DNA of 64,000 bases, from NCBI GenBank assembly GCA_030067835.1, contig CP092441.1, positions 2,666,001-2,730,000 on the forward strand. The letters run 5' to 3'. The stretch comes from Chakrabartyella piscis. Its GTDB lineage: Bacteria; Bacillota; Clostridia; Lachnospirales; Anaerotignaceae. The position numbers and the translations under genes are program-made. This document shows positions 8,351 through 17,478 of this stretch, one piece after another (within the stretch, counting starts at the first letter, position 1; the number at the start of each line of letters is the position of its first letter). The notes beneath the pieces are model-generated. The model searched no databases. It saw only the letters and a list, made by a program, of their open reading frames with translations, and was not told the DNA's origin.

Positions 8351-9940
8351 TCATCTATTTATTGGGCTCATTTCTTCTGTTAGTTCTAAGCTATTGATGA
8401 GTTTGAATGTAATGTCTTTTCCAATATATACTTTTTCGACTACTGCCTTAAAAATTTCTTCTTGATACTCCATTTGCACCTGTGGATTGTATCGTATGAT
8501 TTGCAGTATCCTAAGTGTTCCAGCAATCTCTCTTTCATAAGCACTCTCGTCAGATATTCTATCCATTTCTCTTTTGCATTCTGTCACTTGTACATTGATA
8601 GCAGTTTGTTCAGATATAAAAATAGCAGAGTCCATATATCCTTTCGATGCAACTCTACTTAGAATACGGCTCTGCTCGTTCAATGCAAATATTTTATTTT
8701 TCAAATCTATCAATTGTGCTTGTTCTTCTTCACTCATTCTTAGCTGTTTAAGTGAATCAAGCAACGGTAGCAATATTTCTTCATAATTGCTTACCAGTTT
8801 GTTCCACATCGTGCAAAAAGCACTTTTGATTACATCATCTCGCACTGCTGTCAAATCACATATACCCTTATTGTATATATGTGTCTTGCAACACCACTGC
8901 ACCTTTTCATATGGTTTTCTAATATAGATTTTTTGTCTACGGAATGTATTGCCACACTGCTTGCAAATAAGATTTCCACTAAATTCATATAGATTTTGAT
9001 TTTTACCACTATCGTCAATTTTAGCTTGTTTTCGTCTGTACTCGAAAACCTCTTGCACAGCTTGGAATTCTTCTTTTGATACGATAGGTTCGTGATTATC
9101 TTTGATGCTAAACATAGGAAGTTCACCATTGTTTTTCTTTTTAATAAATGGCACACCTTCGGCGGTGTATGTTTTTTGCAATACAAGTTCACCTTGATAA
9201 ATCGGATTTTGTAAAATCACTTTGATGACATTGTCACCCCATTGTTCAGACGTTCTAGCAGTTTCTATCCCATCTGCAATCAATCCTTTTGCTATGAGAT
9301 ATGTTCCTTTTCCAGATAGGTATTCATCAAATATTCTGCGTACTATTTTGGACTTTTCTGCATCAATAATAATTTCTCCATCCTGATCTTTCACATAACC
9401 ATAAGCGATACACGATACTCTGAACGTACCATCTCGAAATCTTTTTTGCACACTCCATTTTGAGTTTTCAGAAATATTTTCAGATTCACTTTGTGCAATA
9501 GAACTCAAAATACTGAGCATCAATTCACTTTGTGTCGACATGGTGTTGATTTTCTCTTTTTCAAAATATACATCTACACCCATTGATTTTAGATTTCTAA
9601 CCGTATCTATCAAATCTACGGTGTTTCTTGCAAATCTTGTGATGGATTTGGTAATGATCAAATTGATTTTATCCCTTTCACAATCTTTTATCATGCGATT
9701 GAAATCATCACGATTTTTCAACTTTGTACCACTGCTTTCATCCGCATAGACGCCAACAAAATCCCATTGGTCATTTGCTTTGATATAGCTTTCGTAGTAC
9801 TCGGCTTGTGCTATGTATGATGTGTGTTGTTTTGTGCTATCGGTACTGACACGGCAATAGGCACAAACTTTTAGCTTTGGCTTTAATTCTTGTAAAACTT
9901 TCTTTTTTACTGGTGGAATGATTTTCACTGTTTTTTCCAT
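8351..9940 (-). CDS. Large serine recombinase 3 of 3
   Basis: About 529 residues: resolvase domain with catalytic serine in CAYCRVSTDS, conserved arginines in ITKSITRFARNTVD, recombinase domain, zinc ribbon (CKQCGNTFRR) and coiled coil. The start is the ATG at 9940, preceded by AGGAGGAG. It is first in the three-gene recombinase operon and is followed after 19 bases by the catalytic-domain-less paralogue. Probable ICE excision/integration enzyme. Confidence 0.85.
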   Translation of the reverse strand: MEKTVKIIPPVKKKVLQELKPKLKVCAYCRVSTDSTKQHTSYIAQAEYYESYIKANDQWDFVGVYADESSGTKLKNRDDFNRMIKDCERDKINLIITKSITRFARNTVDLIDTVRNLKSMGVDVYFEKEKINTMSTQSELMLSILSSIAQSESENISENSKWSVQKRFRDGTFRVSCIAYGYVKDQDGEIIIDAEKSKIVRRIFDEYLSGKGTYLIAKGLIADGIETARTSEQWGDNVIKVILQNPIYQGELVLQKTYTAEGVPFIKKKNNGELPMFSIKDNHEPIVSKEEFQAVQEVFEYRRKQAKIDDSGKNQNLYEFSGNLICKQCGNTFRRQKIYIRKPYEKVQWCCKTHIYNKGICDLTAVRDDVIKSAFCTMWNKLVSNYEEILLPLLDSLKQLRMSEEEQAQLIDLKNKIFALNEQSRILSRVASKGYMDSAIFISEQTAINVQVTECKREMDRISDESAYEREIAGTLRILQIIRYNPQVQMEYQEEIFKAVVEKVYIGKDITFKLINSLELTEEMSPINR

Positions 9941-9999
9941 ATTTTCTCCTCCTTTCAACAAGCAACAATACTCTATAACACTATAAATAGCTAGTGGTA

Positions 10000-10218
10000 T
10001 TACACATATACTTCCTTTAGGTGTGGAGAAAAACTTTCTCTGTTAAGTGCATCGATTTGGGCATATTCCACATCATCAATAATTCCTCTACGAAGAAAGA
10101 TTTTCAGCATTTTGAGAGACATTTTATATTCCACTTCATTCTTATTTTCCTTGTTGGTAACGTCATGTTCTTTCTTGACTTTTTCAGCCATTGCCTCCAT
10201 TTCAGCTATCATATACAT
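10000..10218 (-). CDS. Small SHOCT-like protein
   Basis: 72 residues, charged N-terminal half and a C-terminal motif (MLKIFLRRGIIDDVEYAQIDALN) typical of the short SHOCT-type segment found at protein termini and in small proteins next to serine recombinases. The ribosome site AGGAGGG lies a few bases upstream of the ATG. It sits between the MazF-like gene and the recombinases and probably belongs to the ICE integration/control block. The function is unknown. Confidence 0.65.
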   Translation of the reverse strand: MYMIAEMEAMAEKVKKEHDVTNKENKNEVEYKMSLKMLKIFLRRGIIDDVEYAQIDALNRESFSPHLKEVYV

Positions 10219-10228
10219 AAAATCCCTC

Positions 10229-10588
10229 CTATAGAAAATTAGAATTCAAACCAACGCTAATTTCCAATGCCCTGTTGATTTGTTTCAACTTATACTTTGG
10301 AACTGTGCAAATATATTCTTGCAATCGCTCACGATCAATGGTACGAATTTGTTCCAACAACACACTGGAATGTGCTTCTAAGTTGCGTATAGGAGATACC
10401 AGCACATGAGTGGGCATTGTTTTCTTCTTCCTCGTTGTCACAGGAGCTACGATAACAGTTGGACTATATCGGTTACCAACATTATTCTGTAAAATTAAAA
10501 CAGGTCTGATGCCAAATTGTTCCGAACCAACACCAGCACCCAGATTTGCATAATATATTTCTCCACGAGTAATCGTTCTTTCTTCCAT
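10229..10588 (-). CDS. PemK/MazF-family toxin-like protein
   Basis: 119 residues from the ATG at 10588 (GAGGGGATG upstream); a longer frame to 10654 lacks a good start. Family marks are RGEIYYANLGAGVGSEQFGIRPVLILQNN, the PVTTRKK strand and the LLEQIRTIDRERL segment. MazF proteins are ribonucleases that cut mRNA, normally held by an antitoxin. No clear antitoxin gene is adjacent. Solitary MazF-like genes next to SHOCT and recombinase genes are common in clostridial ICEs, so it may regulate the element instead. Confidence 0.8.
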   Translation of the reverse strand: MEERTITRGEIYYANLGAGVGSEQFGIRPVLILQNNVGNRYSPTVIVAPVTTRKKKTMPTHVLVSPIRNLEAHSSVLLEQIRTIDRERLQEYICTVPKYKLKQINRALEISVGLNSNFL

Positions 10589-10654
10589 AAGTACATCCCC
10601 TCTCTTTTGTTTTTCTCTTGGAATTTTTTTGTATCCCTCTAATATCACAAACAT

Positions 10655-11040
10655 AAGAACCAGTGGTTTTTACGCCACCGATTCTCATGGCTTCTAACAT
10701 TAAATTTTGCACTTTATTTGACACTACATCCGAAGTGCACACGACGATTACCTAAACTGTGGTTTGCTACTCCACATCATGGGATTCTCACCCCCAATGG
10801 GTTCTCCATCAGCTGCCCTCATTTTTTTGCGACGGATTGGTTACCGCTCGAAGTTATGACGAGACAGAAGTATCATTGTAGGTTGATGGGATTATTGCAA
10901 TACAAGTGGCAATCACTTGTTTTTCATCCAAATGTGATACGCTCGTCACCTTATATTTTTTGATACATATTCTTGTAGAACATCTACAGGTGAGTCTTGG
11001 CGCATTTGATGAAGTTGCTTTTCCTTTTGGGACCATCAAC
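10655..11040 (-). ncRNA. Gene-free region with candidate structured RNA
   Basis: No reading frame is convincing here. On the minus strand around 10755-10800 there are stacked stem possibilities (GGGGGTGAGAATCCC; TGTGG-AGTAGCAAA-CCACA) ahead of the MazF-like gene. The region could be a leader RNA, a non-coding RNA or a decayed gene. I cannot match it to a known RNA class by eye. Confidence 0.3.
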
Positions 11041-11145
11041 TAAAGTATTTAGGTGTTCGGACATTTAATTTTCAAAGAACAATAGGGTGTAAAAAATACC
11101 CTTCACTTACTTACCCCCTCGAGATGGGGTTTTAAGAACCACTTT
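11041..11145 (-). promoter_or_regulatory. Conserved leader block shared with 55690-55790
   Basis: Minus-strand landmarks in order are AAGTAAGTGA, TTGAAAATTAAATG, and CACCTAAA. A second copy with AAGTAAGTGA, TTGAAAATTGAATG and CGCCTAAA lies near 55690-55790 in the mobilizable element. A GC hairpin (CCCC-TCGAGA-TGGGG) lies at the edge. It is probably a shared leader or signal; its role is unknown. Confidence 0.35.
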
Positions 11146-11147
11146 TT

Positions 11148-11585
11148 TCAAACTTTTATTTTTTTATGCAATTTGTCCAAAATTTTCTTCTTTCTTTTGT
11201 TCACTCCTTTTTGTGATAATCCAATTTTCTTTGCGTACTTCATTTCTGTATATCCTTGATAAAACAATGCATAAATCAATTCCAACTCTTCACTATTTAA
11301 TTGATTCATAGCTTCTCGTAAGTTTTGTATCATCAAATTACGCATTGCTTCTTCTTCCACATTTGTATCAATAGAAAACTGAACTTCATTCTCACCCAAT
11401 CGTTCCAACGAATCTTCTCTGCTTTTAATGAAACGAACTTCTTCCTCTTCGTTATTTATATAAATTTTCCCAAATTTCAACTTTCTTTGATTTTGCATCT
11501 TACGTTCACTTTGTTTCAGAACTGATACCACCTCTGGGCTCGCTGTTGGATATACTTTTGCAAAATTGGTTATTTTATAACTCAT
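11148..11585 (-). CDS. Sigma-70 region 4-like protein
   Basis: 145 residues from the ATG at 11585 (GGAGGAG upstream). The C-terminal 60 residues form a sigma region 4-type HTH (LNSEELELIYALFYQGYTEMKYAKKIGLSQKGVNKRKKK). The N-terminal half is not a recognisable region 2. Small sigma-like proteins of this build are common in conjugative elements (compare Tn916 Orf7-type regulators) and may control transfer or excision genes. This role is inferred. Confidence 0.7.
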   Translation of the reverse strand: MSYKITNFAKVYPTASPEVVSVLKQSERKMQNQRKLKFGKIYINNEEEEVRFIKSREDSLERLGENEVQFSIDTNVEEEAMRNLMIQNLREAMNQLNSEELELIYALFYQGYTEMKYAKKIGLSQKGVNKRKKKILDKLHKKIKV

Positions 11586-11762
11586 ACTTTCTCCTCCATT
11601 CTTTCGTTCTTTACTTTCATAAAATTTGAAAATAAAAAACCAATGGAGGAGCACGTTGCCTATGTATCTCTTTGCATAAAAAAATCATGTTTCACCTCGA
11701 TATCTACAAATTCCGTAGCTTCAAAGCAAAACATGATGGCTTGATTCCAAGAGCAATAAAAA

Positions 11763-11803
11763 AAGGCATAACAAAATAGCTTCAAAGCTACTTGTCACGC
11801 CTT
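11763..11803 (-). terminator. Rho-independent terminator
   Basis: On the minus strand AAGGC, TTGT-like and TAGCTT arms pair with their complements (AAGGC/GCCTT, AACAA/TTGT, TAGCTT/AAGCTA) and are followed by TTTTTTT. It lies downstream of the Com-like gene and separates the XRE-ImmA-Com operon from the sigma-like gene. Confidence 0.65.
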
Positions 11804-11894
11804 ATCTCGTTCCAATGCACAGGATCATTTCGATTCTCTTTCTATGGCACATTGCCGGATTGACACTTGTACTAAAAGTAGTAGTATTTAATTT

Positions 11895-12080
11895 TTAGGT
11901 GTTTTCCAATACAACGTGTATCAGTTCACCACATCGATTGCACTTTAGTTTTATTGCTACTTCTGTAGCACACGGTTTGAATGGCTTGCTACCCGACTCA
12001 ATGTCCAACAATTTATGACTGCATTTTGGACAACGGACAACCTTCATATTCAGCTGCAATTCTAATGATTTTCCTTGCAC
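11895..12080 (-). CDS. Com-like small zinc-finger protein
   Basis: 61 residues with CPKC near residue 18 and CNRC near residue 48, the double CxxC of the phage Mu Com family, a small zinc-binding translational regulator. It begins 4 bases after the ImmA stop, so it is the third gene of the XRE-ImmA operon. Com proteins of mobile elements regulate expression of neighbouring genes. The target here is not visible. Confidence 0.65.
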   Translation of the reverse strand: MQGKSLELQLNMKVVRCPKCSHKLLDIESGSKPFKPCATEVAIKLKCNRCGELIHVVLENT

Positions 12081-12084
12081 AGCA

Positions 12085-12693
12085 TCACCTTTCTTCCATA
12101 TATAACCTCAACTTTTTGAGACGAATTTCCATCGCTTGTGTAGATACCTCAAAAATATGAGATAAATGATAAATCAATTCTTTTCGTTCCATTTGATGAA
12201 CATTTCTCTTGATTGCAACTTTTAATCTGCCTTGTGGCATCAAAATGGCTGCGCCTAGTTCATCCGCTTCTTTCTCTGTTCTAAAATCACTTTCCGTTGA
12301 TATTTTGCTCGCCAACTCCTGTACTTCTAAATAATATTCACTATGCAGAATATAGTGGGCAAGCTCATGGGCAAGTGTAAATCGAAGTCGATTGTTTTTA
12401 TTACTTGCCAGCAATCTTTTGTCGATGAGTATGGTTCCAGCCTTTACAACAATCGGTTCATAACGCTTGTTTGCATCATCGTATATTGGAATGATACTAT
12501 CTTCGAAAACAGTAATTCCATGTATATGACCTTTTTTCGATAGATTTCTATACTGAAGAATGATTCCGTAATGCAGTTCTATCATTTCTTCTATGGGAAC
12601 AACTTTCGGTTCACCATTCACCAACTCAGAATCAAACTGCAATAACTCTCTTTGGGCAATACTTTCTATTGCTCGTGGTTTATACTCTCTCAT
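12085..12693 (-). CDS. ImmA/IrrE-family metalloprotease
   Basis: About 202 residues from the ATG at 12693; the frame also reads from further upstream. The zinc-protease motif HELAHYIL lies near residue 95, with a downstream Glu in EKEADELGAAILMP, the COG2856 pattern. In ICEBs1 the ImmA protease cleaves the ImmR repressor to switch the element on. The gene overlaps the XRE gene by 14 bases, the same pairing. Confidence 0.85.
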   Translation of the reverse strand: MREYKPRAIESIAQRELLQFDSELVNGEPKVVPIEEMIELHYGIILQYRNLSKKGHIHGITVFEDSIIPIYDDANKRYEPIVVKAGTILIDKRLLASNKNNRLRFTLAHELAHYILHSEYYLEVQELASKISTESDFRTEKEADELGAAILMPQGRLKVAIKRNVHQMERKELIYHLSHIFEVSTQAMEIRLKKLRLYMEER

Positions 12694-13066
12694 AATTACA
12701 GCCCCCTGCATCCATTTTTTCTTGGAGCCTTCTCATAAAATCTTCCCATTCTTCATCTGTGGCATCCAGATTTTTTGCCACCCGAAGTGCAATTCTTACA
12801 GTGTTACTTTTATTGATTGTAATGTCTGCTGGGATTGTGTTGTTGGTCTTGGTTTCTAATGCTAAATCGTATAGCAGTTTTCCTTCTTCTGAATTAAGTT
12901 GCAGCACTGTACAAATAGATTTCAGCACCTCATCTGATGGTGCTGTTTTATCTCCATTTTCAATGCCAGAAATAGTTGAAGGTGTTTTATCAATGAGTGT
13001 GGCAAACTTTCTCAAAGTCAAATTTCTTTCAATTCGTTTTTCCCTTAGGTATACACCAAAGTTCAC
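12680..13066 (-). CDS. XRE-family repressor (ImmR-like)
   Basis: 128 residues. The N-terminal HTH spans about residues 10-60 (LTLRKFATLIDKTPSTISGIENGDK). The C-terminal half carries a regulatory tail rich in Asp and Glu. The start is a GTG with AGGAGG upstream. The arrangement repressor-ImmA protease points to control of ICE activation by repressor cleavage. The promoter upstream carries a LexA-type site, so the operon may also answer DNA damage. Confidence 0.85.
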   Translation of the reverse strand: MNFGVYLREKRIERNLTLRKFATLIDKTPSTISGIENGDKTAPSDEVLKSICTVLQLNSEEGKLLYDLALETKTNNTIPADITINKSNTVRIALRVAKNLDATDEEWEDFMRRLQEKMDAGGCNYERV

Positions 13067-13110
13067 ATAAATCCTCCTTTCTATGATAGTTTTCTCTTTG
13101 GAATACCTTG

Positions 13111-13140
13111 ATTATAACAGAACATACGTTCTATTTTCAA
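13111..13140 (-). promoter_or_regulatory. Promoter of the XRE-ImmA-Com operon with internal LexA/DinR-type box
   Basis: On the minus strand TTGAAA (13135-13140) and TATAAT (13111-13116) are 18 bases apart. Between them, at 13120-13131, lies GAACGTATGTTC, which fits the Gram-positive SOS box GAAC-N4-GTTC. The XRE repressor could instead use this dyad as its own operator. Confidence 0.6.
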
Positions 13141-13162
13141 TGGGAAATTGGACAAAAAAAGA

Positions 13163-13186
13163 AGTTGTCAGTTTTAACCGACAACT
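13163..13186 (-). terminator. Terminator of the WYL regulator gene
   Basis: Minus-strand AGTTGTC and GACAACT arms flank GGTTAAAACT and are followed by TCTTTTTTT, just after the stop at 13196. Confidence 0.65.
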
Positions 13187-13195
13187 CTTCGAGAT

Positions 13196-14161
13196 TTATT
13201 CTGATAATACAACTTTTTTTGCTAGTTCTATAAATTCATTTTTGACATTGATAGGTGATAGAATGCTAATTTGTCCACTGAAACCAAACAACCAACCATA
13301 AAATCTCGGACTCAAATGTACATTTACCACAGCCTTAAAATGCTCGTCATCCAACACCTCTGTTTCCACATCTTCGCCAAATTTATCTACAATCACATTC
13401 ATCAAATGATTGGCGCATTTCAATTCTACCGATGCAGCTACTCCGTCGAACATTTCAAAAACCTCATTGGCATAAATTGAAGAATCAAAACCATCTGGTG
13501 GAGCAATCCATAAATCTTCTGTAAGACTTGTATGACCCATTCTATCAATACGAAAGACGGTTATTTTCTCATGTTTTTTTGAATATCCCACTACATAGTA
13601 ATGGTCATCCCTCCAGAAAGTTGTGTATGGACACAGGTGGTATACATACCCATCATGCTTGAAAATCCGTTTCTTTTCTGCTGTGTATTCCCAATATTGG
13701 AATGAAATGCATTTTTCATTTTGCATTGCTTCCACAATCACATCAACATTGTAATAAATTTTTTCATTGATTGGCTTTATCACCTTGTTTTCACCCAATG
13801 TTTTTTGCAATTCAAATGCAGTTGTTTTACTTGAAAGTCTGGTGATTTTTTCAATTAGGTTTGCTGTTTTCTTTTCTGTAATAAATTTTGATGATGTTAC
13901 TGCATCAATCAGCATTTTCAATTCCATCATTTCAAAGGTTCTTGATGCAATAAAATATTTGTTTGGCGAAGAACGCATAGTGACCACATCAATTCCGCTT
14001 TCAATAATAAGAGTAATATCTGAATTGATTGTTGTCCTATGTACTGCAAAACCTTCTGTTGCCAAATACTCCTTGATTTGTTTTGTCGAAATAGGATGTT
14101 TCTCATCGGAATTTTCATATAGAAATTTTAGTAGACATAGTATTCTTGATTTTTGAGTCAT
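13196..14161 (-). CDS. WYL-domain transcriptional regulator
   Basis: About 321 residues from the ATG at 14161. An N-terminal winged HTH (KSRILCLLKFLYENSDEKHPIS) is followed by the WYL core (residues ~130-210; YVYHLCPYTTFWRDDHYYVVGYS) and a C-terminal WCX-like part. WYL regulators such as BrxR and CapW control defence loci, sensing nucleic acid or nucleotide ligands. The gene ends the defence island and is 35 bases downstream of the Res gene, so it is likely co-transcribed with it and may bind upstream of the SNF2 gene. Confidence 0.85.
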   Translation of the reverse strand: MTQKSRILCLLKFLYENSDEKHPISTKQIKEYLATEGFAVHRTTINSDITLIIESGIDVVTMRSSPNKYFIASRTFEMMELKMLIDAVTSSKFITEKKTANLIEKITRLSSKTTAFELQKTLGENKVIKPINEKIYYNVDVIVEAMQNEKCISFQYWEYTAEKKRIFKHDGYVYHLCPYTTFWRDDHYYVVGYSKKHEKITVFRIDRMGHTSLTEDLWIAPPDGFDSSIYANEVFEMFDGVAASVELKCANHLMNVIVDKFGEDVETEVLDDEHFKAVVNVHLSPRFYGWLFGFSGQISILSPINVKNEFIELAKKVVLSE

Positions 14162-14196
14162 ACCAATTCTCCACCTCTTAACCATTCACACGTTGC

Positions 14197-17100
14197 TCAA
14201 TGCTCAATTTTAAACTTATCCCATGTTTTTGCAACTTGCATTACCACTTCATTTTCAAGTGCCTTAAAGTGTTCTATTCCACAGTGAATTTTCAACTGTT
14301 CTGGTGTTCTTAAATTCCAAACATTTTCAGTACCCTTTGTTTCAATAATGAAATATAACTTTTCAGTACCTTCTCTATCCATGTAAACAGCCCAATCAGG
14401 ATTATATGTTCCAATTGGTGTTTCAATTGCAAACTTAGATGGAATCTTAAAGAACAGCTTTACATCTGGATCATCGTTCAGAGCAACTGCAAATGGTTTT
14501 TCAATCGTAGCGCTATCATAAACCACATAGTTATACATACTATTTTCAACTTCAACTGCATTTCTATCAAGGTTCGCAGACAATTCCTCTGTATCAAAAA
14601 TTTCCATTGCATAGTATTCTTGCCCCTGCAATTTTACATACTTAATTCCGTCTATTGCAAGTTCATGTCGATTATGTTTTATAATTTCAAGAGCTTTTTC
14701 CAAGAATGCTTGTGGATTGGCCAAGAAATCCACACTTCGACCGCTTTCCAAAAGGATTCTTCTAACTGTTGCACGCTTGATCAATGTTTCTTCGCTGATA
14801 ATGCTAATGATATTAGGTAGTCTATCATAGCTTGTATCAAGGTCTGTCATTTTGAAACCTCGTTCCGTATGAGATACTCCAGCATTCTCAAGATTGATTT
14901 CTGCACTTTTTGTCAATAAACGTGCTTTTGGAATTGGCGCCATCAACTTAAAATCATCTACACTACGTTTTACAAGTTGTTCTGTATCTATTTGAACTCT
15001 ATATGCAGTTTTTTGTTTGATTCTATCCCATATTTCTTTGAACTCAGGCGAAATCAAAACTTGCTTATTGAGTTTCACAGTCACTTCACGAGACGCATCT
15101 CGAATTGGTGGTTTATTGTCTGCTTTGGCAATTTGCATTTCCAATTTATTTCTTGCCGCTTCAAATTTTTGTGGCAAATCCAAAGTCCCACTGATTAAGG
15201 CATTTTTCATTGTATCTTTCATTTTTCCTGTTTTTGTGATATACCCCTTGCTTTCAAAATGCTCCAATAACTCTGCCGCTTCTTCATGGGTAACTTCTTT
15301 CTCCACTGTGACAATTTCTGTATACGTCTTGCCTATAATATCTTCTTTTTGAATTGCAGAATCTTCTTCAACTGCTTTTGTAATACTTTCCACAGCAACT
15401 TTCATTTGTGAAGGAATGTTTTGTATTTGGTTTGTCACAACATCTTTTGCTTTTTCTGTTGGCTTCAAGTCAGCAGATAAAAATCCATTGTTCACCATAT
15501 ATGTAACAACTGTTTCTGTGGTTTCTTTATCCATTTGCTTTTCAGATACCACTTTTTCTTCGTATTTCATTCCACTAAACACATTTAGTTGTAGCACTCC
15601 AAATTGAATTCCAGTTTCTGTTTCCATCTCTTTTTGCAATCTTTCTGCAAATTCTGCAAAACTTTCATTCGCCATAACATGAAGTACATTGATATTTTTA
15701 TCCTCTATACGATTTCCATCTTGATCTACACATAATCTAAGCCCTCGACCTATTTTTTGTCTTTGTGTAAAAACAGACTTTTGCTCAATCAATGTACAAA
15801 CTTGGAATACATTTGGATTATCCCAGCCTTCTTTTAATGCAGAATGAGAAAATATAAACCGCAAAGGGCAATCAAAGGATAGCAACCATTCCTTATCTTT
15901 CATAATGGTATTATAAGTATCATAATCTGCAATGGTGTCACCCTTAGTATCTTTGAATGTTCCCTTTTTATCTTGTGAGAAATACCCATTGTGGATTGTG
16001 GTTGTATCTGCAACAAATTTTTGTTTGAGTTCTGCATATTTAGGAAGTTGCAAAAGCTCGTTGTAGCAGCTCTCAAACATCTCTGCATAAACACCTTTTT
16101 CGCCTGCTGCTGTTCTGTATTTATCCACCTTATCAATGAAAAATAGAGATAGCACCTTGATTCCTTTATGGGTATACATCAATTCTTTATCCAAATGTGC
16201 CTCTATGGTTCGTCTGATTTGTGCCTTTTTTACGATATTTTCATCAATAGCACCAATGGCTTTTCCCAACCGAACAACTTCCGTATTGGAGAACTCAACA
16301 CTCTCAAAATTCAGTGTACAATCAATGCCTGCGATAGTATATCCATCATAAATTTCTCTATCGCCAGATTTTTTAAACAAATCATCATTTGGTTTTACTG
16401 TAATCACTTTTCTTGAAACAATACTCTCTTTATTTTTGATGTCAATTTCCAATTTTGCTTTGAATCCACCATCTTGTGATACAGAAATCAATTTAATATA
16501 TGGTTTATTGAAATCATTTTCGATTTGATTGGAAGATACTACAATCTGTTTTACCAATCCTTTTTGATACGCATCAACAGGTGTCAAGCGGTATAGCAAA
16601 TTGATTTCTTCCTTGTGTGTTGCCGAATAACGCAGTACACACAAAGGGTTCAAGCTAGAAATTGCTTCTTTTGCTTTTTCTGTATTATCCACACTTTGTG
16701 GCTCATCAATAATGACAACTGGGTTGGTATCTTGGATATAGCGAATAGCCTTTTCTCCATTGAGCTTGTCCTGTGCTTGATTGATTATATTTTCCGACTT
16801 CTTGAATGCATCAATATTGATAATCATAATTTCAATATTGCCACTGGTTGCAAACTGTCTTACATCTGATAATTTTGCAGAATTATAAATAAAATAACGA
16901 TTTGGAACATTGTCATATTGGTTGGCAAAATGCTCTGCTGTAATCTCAAAAGATTTATATACCCCTTCACGGATGGCAATCGATGGTACTACAATAATAA
17001 ACTTTGTAAATCCATATTTTTTGTGCATCTCAAAAATGGTCTTGGTATACACATATGTTTTTCCAGTACCAGTTTCCATACCCACACAAAAAGAACGAGG

Positions 17101-17355
17101 AACGCCATCCCCTTGATTTCCAATCTTTGTCAGTGGCAATAGATTTCTTTTTTGAATGCGATTCATATTTTCAGTTATGGTTTCATCGTCCAAAAACAAG
17201 GCATTTCCTATACCAAATTCATTTTGCAAAAAATTCATCTGTAAATCTGGAGTCACAGAAAATGTTGCTTGTTTCTTCTCTGCACCTAAGAACAAATCAC
17301 AAACGGAATTGACTGCATCTGTTTGGAAGTCCTGGATTTTAAATTGTAGTTTCAT
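14197..17355 (-). CDS. Type III restriction enzyme Res subunit
   Basis: 1052 residues. SF2 helicase motifs: Walker A GMETGTGKT at about residues 92-100 and DEPQ for motif II near 217. Helicase motifs III and VI follow (RYSATH; QKIGRGLRL). The C-terminus holds a PD-(D/E)XK nuclease core (NPDWAVYM ... IIETKGT near 990-1020). In type III systems Res moves on DNA after ATP hydrolysis and cuts when two sites meet head-to-head, in complex with Mod. The start has AAGGAG upstream. A 189-residue unknown gene lies between it and Mod, which is unusual for a simple Res-Mod pair. Confidence 0.9.
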   Translation of the reverse strand: MKLQFKIQDFQTDAVNSVCDLFLGAEKKQATFSVTPDLQMNFLQNEFGIGNALFLDDETITENMNRIQKRNLLPLTKIGNQGDGVPRSFCVGMETGTGKTYVYTKTIFEMHKKYGFTKFIIVVPSIAIREGVYKSFEITAEHFANQYDNVPNRYFIYNSAKLSDVRQFATSGNIEIMIINIDAFKKSENIINQAQDKLNGEKAIRYIQDTNPVVIIDEPQSVDNTEKAKEAISSLNPLCVLRYSATHKEEINLLYRLTPVDAYQKGLVKQIVVSSNQIENDFNKPYIKLISVSQDGGFKAKLEIDIKNKESIVSRKVITVKPNDDLFKKSGDREIYDGYTIAGIDCTLNFESVEFSNTEVVRLGKAIGAIDENIVKKAQIRRTIEAHLDKELMYTHKGIKVLSLFFIDKVDKYRTAAGEKGVYAEMFESCYNELLQLPKYAELKQKFVADTTTIHNGYFSQDKKGTFKDTKGDTIADYDTYNTIMKDKEWLLSFDCPLRFIFSHSALKEGWDNPNVFQVCTLIEQKSVFTQRQKIGRGLRLCVDQDGNRIEDKNINVLHVMANESFAEFAERLQKEMETETGIQFGVLQLNVFSGMKYEEKVVSEKQMDKETTETVVTYMVNNGFLSADLKPTEKAKDVVTNQIQNIPSQMKVAVESITKAVEEDSAIQKEDIIGKTYTEIVTVEKEVTHEEAAELLEHFESKGYITKTGKMKDTMKNALISGTLDLPQKFEAARNKLEMQIAKADNKPPIRDASREVTVKLNKQVLISPEFKEIWDRIKQKTAYRVQIDTEQLVKRSVDDFKLMAPIPKARLLTKSAEINLENAGVSHTERGFKMTDLDTSYDRLPNIISIISEETLIKRATVRRILLESGRSVDFLANPQAFLEKALEIIKHNRHELAIDGIKYVKLQGQEYYAMEIFDTEELSANLDRNAVEVENSMYNYVVYDSATIEKPFAVALNDDPDVKLFFKIPSKFAIETPIGTYNPDWAVYMDREGTEKLYFIIETKGTENVWNLRTPEQLKIHCGIEHFKALENEVVMQVAKTWDKFKIEH

Positions 17356-17478
17356 TTGTCAATTCTCCTTATCGGATATTCTTGTTGCCATACTATTTGA
17401 CCATGTCAATTACGCAGACACTATTGCACAATTTGCAAGTATTCATTATTGTTGATACGCATTCTCTAACACCTTTTC

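Noticed and set aside
8851..9192. 113-codon frame on the same strand inside recombinase 3
   Set aside because: Fully inside a conserved catalytic gene, with Lys/Ile-rich shadow composition and no start signal.
10482..10742. Minus-strand frame overlapping mazF, and 10854-11039
   Set aside because: No family pattern, no good start; the region fits better as non-coding leader.
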